Origin: Paralithodes platypus
Taxonomy: Eukaryota; Arthropoda; Malacostraca; Decapoda; Lithodidae
Reading direction: 5' to 3'
Length of the DNA stretch: 64,000 bases
Assembly: GCA_032716605.1 (NCBI GenBank)
Contig: CM064523.1
Location: 43,027,656-43,091,655, forward strand
Each line of letters begins with the position of its first letter. Within the stretch, counting starts at the first letter, position 1. A model generated the notes under the pieces. The model searched no databases, was not told the origin of the DNA, and saw only the letters and a program-made list of their open reading frames with translations. Position numbers and translations under genes: made by a program. Shown in pieces: positions 59,116 to 64,000 of this stretch.

Positions 59116-60350
59116 GGCCGAATTACCCGGGCAGCGAAGCAGACCAGCGAGCGTGGGAACTAGCTCGCCTGCATACCAGCAAACAAGCCTTCACACCTGC
59201 GTGCGTCATATGGGGGAGGAAATTTGATGGGTGATTGACGTCATTACACAACCTGGCCCCTCCTCTCGGACCCTGCAAACTACTTCGATGACCCGACGCT
59301 ATGACTATCATCGATGCCATTGGATCACGCATCTGCTACGCAACTAGAGGAGCTGTGATTGGGGCGCGCACCATCCCCCGCCTCCTGATACGTTCCTACA
59401 CCATCATTGCATAGTATAATTATAAGACCCGAGTAGTGGGCATTCAAATCAGTCACATTTGGAGTTGGGAAGGTGAACATGCAGCTGGAGGAATACCGGG
59501 GTGAAGTATTATAATGGGATTGTGACTGTCAGTCAGATTATATAAGTGTGTGTTAAGTGTGTTCGGTGTAAACAGTTATGTTGGTTAGTGAGATATGTGA
59601 TTGGGAATTAACGTTAACACTACTATTATGTACTTAACTATTTTAGTTGACTGACTTGTGGACTAAAGCAACTCTTTAAGTAATTGGGTTATGATAAAAG
59701 TAATACTATTGTTTTATATTAATACTTACGAGTTCTTTAATTTTCTTTTAATTAAGCTTACATTGCTGGTAAGACCAAGCACGGTGATACTATTGTCTCA
59801 TATTAGTAATATCGCCTTAGACTAACAGGGCTGTTTTAATGTTACTTCTAGTGATTTCCTAAGCTGAAGAAAATTCTTTTAGCTTCAAAATATTATTTTT
59901 GCTTTTCATATTATTTGAGTGAGACCTGAATCGAATCTATGAAGCGATCCTGTAACTTAATTTACTCATAATCAAACCTCAATGTTACGTGGTTAAGAAA
60001 TACATTTATCTAATTATTAAATAGATATCTAACTTTTTATGTGACTTTGATATTAATCCTGATAATAATAATAAAATACTATTAACGTACGACAAGAACC
60101 AAGAATAATAACTACATTAAATATAAATCAAAGGATATGATATAAGAAAACTATCTATTCATTTCAAAAAGGGTAAGAGACAGAAATATTCTTACCTTAA
60201 TATTTATCTTTCAAGACTTGATATATAATTAATAGTCCTTCTTTAGATATAACTTATTCGGTTCATAACCATAGCCTACTAAGCTTCGGTTAAATAATAA
60301 TTCTTAATAAATACTACATGACTTTAATTAGTTTCAGTATTTGTTCATAA

Positions 60351-60838
60351 TTAACCCTCTCAACACGGATGGGCTCTTAAACGCCCATAAAAAAGCATAT
60401 ACCAGGAACCCGGAAGGACTCTTGAACACCCCTGTAGTTGAAAGCCTGTGAGCTTGTGTGCGAGGCGTCGGTCCGACGCATGTAAACAACAGCCGGCTGG
60501 ACCGACGCCCCGCATCTCCGGCCACAAGAAGGAGAGCGGCGCTTGTTCTTGTGTGCCTGTATGTTGTTGTTAAGTATCGAATAGTAGTGTAAAGTGGCTG
60601 TTTTGACCATAAAGTTATCTCCAATGAAATCATCATCACAGCTCAACCAGTTGACTTAGAGAGCTCTACTTAATGCCATTCTACAGGTAAATAACACAGC
60701 TACGCTTGGGGATGCGCGGGAATGCGGGAAGCAGTCTGATTAACGAATATACGGTAGCCTAGCCTAGACGTTTTTCGGCCAAAACACCCGGTTTTCGAGG
60801 AATATATATATAATACATAGCCGGGGCTGGAGGGTTAA
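60351..60838. mobile_element. TTAA-flanked MITE, 488 bp, in the LTR
   Basis: The unoccupied LTR elsewhere reads CATAATTAAAGAGTATC (inverse at about 38325). Here TTAACCCTCTCAACACGG begins and GGCTGGAGGGTTAA ends the insert, so TTAA is duplicated. Confidence 0.92.
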
Positions 60839-60952
60839 AGAGTATCAGTCAATAAAGGATACCAAGTCCTAAGATCCAAAAGGAAAGGATACAACAACAG
60901 GAAATAATGTTATTAGATTTTACTTTCGTTTTGCCTTCAGCTGACTGATACC

Positions 60953-61440
60953 TTAACCCTTAATTAGCGGCTCACCACATAAGTCGTATTTAATAAAGCT
61001 GGACTATGTGGCGGCGCTCGACATAGGTCGAGTGGCAATTTCAGCACGTAATGTTGCTGAGAGAGAGAGACAAGTGGTGGCAGGAGAGTAGCGAGCGTAT
61101 GACTGCTCCAGACCACCGCGGCGAACATACTGACACGAATCCCAGCTCCCTCCTCCCTCTCTCACTCGCTATATAAGGAATTGTATCGGGAAATTGGCTA
61201 ATTACATGCTTTTTGCACTCGCGTTGCACGGTTATTGCAAGAAAACTAGCCATCATAAAAGGATCGTTATGGTGTCATTCGAAAGCTCTGTTTATGCCCT
61301 TTCAGGGATAGGTACTTGTTTTACGTTCTGGGTCTTATTTAGGCATGAAAATGATCACGTAAACAGCCCTATTTTGGCTAAAAACACCCCGCTGGGCGGT
61401 ACATATAAATAAACCGCATAGGCCGCTCGTAAGGTGTTAA
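60953..61440. mobile_element. TTAA-flanked MITE, 488 bp family, copy 3
   Basis: Inverted relative to 54421-54908 and homologous throughout. The unoccupied LTR reads GATACCTTAATATATATC (inverse at 48679-48692). TTAA is duplicated. Confidence 0.93.
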
Positions 61441-61508
61441 TATATATCTCTGTGCTATCTAGTTTTATCAAGTTAACCACTTGAGGATCAAGATACGTAA
61501 CAGAAGAG

Positions 61509-61521
61509 TGGCGACCTTGCC
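61509..61521 (+). promoter_or_regulatory. tRNA primer-binding site of Gypsy copy 2
   Basis: TGGCGACCTTGCC lies six bases after the LTR end, matching the arginine-tRNA-like site of copy 1. Confidence 0.75.
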
Positions 61522-61589
61522 AGGATTCGTTTCATACAGTTTCACTCAGTTACATTACCGTTTCACTACTTACAAATCATATATTAATC

Positions 61590-63884
61590 ATGCCTGATAT
61601 AATTAATGACGAAGATGCTCGGGTTTTCATAGAATCAGAACCCACAGCCCCTGATATTGACCGTATGTCAAAAGCCGAACTGAAAGTGCTTGCCTCACAT
61701 CTCCAGTTAACTGTCTCAAACATGTCCAAAGTAGAGATGGCTCAGACCATAAAAACCCACCTGTTCCCTGTAGAAGGCGGGGAGGGTGACGCAGCAGTTG
61801 GTGGGATCCCGAGTAATCCTAGCCAACTTGATGTTCAATTATCACCTGGTTTTACCATTGATCAATTATTCGAACTAGAACTAGCCAGAATAAAGACCGA
61901 ACAAGCCAGAATAAATGCCGAACAAGCCAGAGCAACGACCGAACAATATCAATGTCAATATCGTATAGCTCAACTAAATGTCAATACAAATGCTCCCTTA
62001 ATTGCTCCCCCTCTGGGATTGACTATGACCAGTGTCATTCCACCTTTGACTGAGGATAATGTACAGGATTTCTTTGTTTTGCTTGAGGAAGTTGCGGGAG
62101 GTATGAGGTGGACAAGAGATCAATGGCCTTTTATGTTACAAACCGTTTTGACAGGGCAGGCTCCAGCCACGTATTTGTCAGAAGTAGCAGAGGTTAGGCA
62201 GGATTATGACAATCTCAAAGAAGCTATCCTAAAAACCTATCAATTGCAGCCTGAGGCTTACAGGCAATCTTTCCGTAAAAACCAGAAGAAAGTAGAAGAA
62301 ACCCATAAGGTATTTGCCAGGACCATGACTAAAACTTTCAATCATTGGGTCAAGAGTAAGAAAGTCACAAGCTACAACGATCTGAAGGAGTTGGTCCTGT
62401 TAGAAAATTTCCTATGGAAAATTGATTCTTCTGTAGCCTATCATTTGAGGGGGAAAAAGGTAGATTGTCTTGCCGACGCCGCTGACATGGCTGACACATA
62501 CGTGCTCGACAACAAATTTCGTGGAAAGAAGCCTTGCGATAATTCTAGTTCTAATTCTAAGTATCCCAATCACAAATCTGACAGACCCAGTCACAAGCCT
62601 GTAATGTCTTCCCCAGCTAGCCAAAATAGAATTGTTCCCCCAACTAAAAATGCGACTCAGGGCAATGGTAACAGCGGTGGAGTCAAAAGTAATAGTAATG
62701 CTCAAAGAGGGAATGTTCCCGTATCCCCTAAAGTATGAACTTTTTGTGGCAAGAGAGGCCACCTAGCTTATCAGTGCTGGGCCAAGGAGAGAACCGAGAG
62801 ATCGGGGCAGACAGTTTCCGCCGTATCTCAAACTCCATATGTGCCTTTAATGCAGGACTCCCGACAGGAGTACCTAGCACCAAAAGTTCCTTTAATACAG
62901 GACTCCCAACAGAAGGAGTACCGAGCAGCTAACGTAAACCATCTAGACAGGGGTGTAGTAGCATGCGTGGTGCAACCCACTAGGGTTAAGCCAATAATAA
63001 TTTCTCCATCAGTGCAGGACAGTTACCGTCCCTTTATTTCATCTGGCAACGTGAGATTATATGGTTGCATGCATGAGGTAAAAATTCTGAGAGACACAGG
63101 TTCTACTAGCACCCTCATGGTGAATCCTTACACTGAGTGCCCACCTGGCGAACCAGTTATAATGAGAGGTGCTGGAGGCCAATTTTATGCATACTTGGTA
63201 AAAGGCGAAATTGAATGTGAGTTACTACAGGGTGAGGCCACTATAGCTTTGTGTAGGTCCCAAGATATCCCTGTGCCTGGGGTAACACTCCTTTTGGGGA
63301 ATAATGTAGCAGGTGAGAAGGTCCGACCAGACCCCATTTTGTCACTTTCCCCTGTTAACGAGCCACTAACCGGTGAGCTCGAAAAGGAGATGCCAACAGT
63401 TTTCCCTGTGTGTGCTGTCACACGTTCAATGTCTCCAGTAGCAGTTCCCTCAGCCAGAAATGTACAGATTGTAAAAGTTGATGAAAGGGATGATGAGAGT
63501 GTGAATGACGCTCCAACTGTGCCTGATGATGTGGCTGAGGTGGATTTATCTGACACCTTTATGGCTCATCTTGACCCTAACGATGACCATAAAACCCCTC
63601 CAAATTGTCCTAGTGGCCTGGTAGAGTTACAGAAAGATGATGGAGAATGCAAGGAGTTAGCTGCCAGGGCTGTGAGTGAAGAGGAATGTGAAAAGGAGGG
63701 TGGTGAATGTTTCTACCTCAAAGGAGGAGTATTGTGGCGTAGATGGAGACAGCCACACAGACTAATCGATGACGGGGCCTGGGACGTCCATCAAGTAGTA
63801 GTCCCCAAACCTTGTCATAGATATATCTTGGAAATGGCACATTGTATACCATTGGCAGGACACCTAGGTGTGAAAAAACTCTAG
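61590..63884 (+). pseudogene. Gypsy gag-protease, one frame with a single TGA
   Basis: From the ATG at 61590 one frame runs to 63884, broken only by TGA at 62736-62738. Order: a SAP-like N-terminal segment (SKAELKVLASHLQL), an EQAR-rich probable coiled coil, the gag core (TSVIPPLTEDNVQDFF, WTRDQWPFMLQTVLTG), the zinc knuckle, MQDSRQ-EYLAP repeats, protease LRDTGSTSTLM, and an acidic linker into FYLKGGVLWRRWRQP. The TGA replaces the first knuckle Cys, which is TGT in copy 1, so it is a point mutation rather than programmed readthrough. At 63884 a base missing from an A run stops the frame in the integrase zinc finger. Confidence 0.9.
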
Positions 63885-64000
63885 ACAGAATCAGAGCCCA
63901 CTTTTACTGGCCCGGAATGCATGCAGAAGTAGTGGAGTTTTGTAGAGTGTGTCACACCTGCCAGATGACAGGAAAACCCAATCAGAAGGTGCCTGTACAA
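63870..64000 (+). pseudogene. Gypsy integrase N-terminus (cut by window end)
   Basis: After the frameshift the zinc-finger sequence continues as HFYWPGMHAEVVEFC and CRVCHTCQMTGKP, as in copy 1. Confidence 0.88.

Larger units (their letters stand above)
59117..61502 (+). repeat. 5' LTR of Gypsy copy 2, with two MITEs
   Basis: Plus-orientation LTR ending GATACGTAACA at 61502. The first 65 bp or so of U3 are missing at the head-to-head junction near 59116. The insertions at 60351 and 60953 inflate its length. Confidence 0.9.
61503..64000 (+). mobile_element. Ty3/Gypsy LTR retrotransposon copy 2, internal part
   Basis: Gag, protease and the start of integrase, in that order and with no RT between. 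It runs off the window end. It is less damaged than copy 1. Confidence 0.92.

Noticed and set aside
1..64000. tRNA or rRNA genes
   Set aside because: No cloverleaf with A and B box consensus and no rRNA-like sequence was recognised, although a systematic scan could not be run.

Overview
The window is animal nuclear DNA, AT-rich and packed with transposable elements. There is no prokaryotic gene organisation. The mix of CR1-type and RTE-type non-LTR retrotransposons, Ty3/Gypsy LTR elements, TTAA-flanked MITEs and long di- and trinucleotide arrays fits a large invertebrate genome. I think a decapod crustacean is likeliest, but that is an inference from repeat style, not proven. Only one locus looks like a host-type gene: an intronless Y-box/cold-shock-domain sequence near 17-18 kb, which has frame breaks and may be a retrocopy.

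Layout: 0.85-2.4 kb is a DNA transposon with terminal inverted repeats. 3.0-6.9 kb is a broken CR1 LINE on the minus strand. 7.4-9.1 kb holds two minisatellites, one inside a TTAA element. 10.9-13.1 kb is a decayed RTE LINE (+). 13.3-15.5 kb is a second CR1-like family (-). 15.8-16.8 kb is a tandem duplication with repeated hairpins. 17-18.9 kb is the cold-shock locus. 19-22.7 kb is featureless. 22.8-28.3 kb is a duplicated block split by a Jockey-like LINE (+), which itself carries two later insertions. 30-31.9 kb is another LINE (-). 32.5-37.5 kb mixes MITEs, a truncated CR1-like copy and a pseudogene of an uncharacterised multicopy protein family.

38.1-49.9 kb is one Ty3/Gypsy element (-) of about 7.3 kb. 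Its 3' LTR is split by a nearly full-length 4.5 kb CR1 LINE, which has ORF1 with an SGNH-esterase domain and a 1009-codon ORF2. 50-57.4 kb holds microsatellites, MITEs and an inverted second copy of the 23-28 kb block. 57.5-61.5 kb has two Gypsy LTRs head to head, loaded with three MITEs. A second Gypsy element (+) starts at 61.5 kb and runs off the window end.

The most notable results are these. (1) The Gypsy family has pol order protease-integrase-reverse transcriptase, with integrase ahead of RT; this is seen on both sides of the integrase in the first copy and on its 5' side in the second. (2) Several different TTAA-flanked MITE families occur, four with empty target sites visible in paralogous Gypsy sequence inside this window. 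(3) CR1 ORF2 overlaps the ORF1 stop and has no AUG before residue 79, in both copies. (4) The one long intact CR1 ORF2 has lost an RT catalytic aspartate. (5) A decayed uncharacterised multicopy protein family lies between dispersed repeats.
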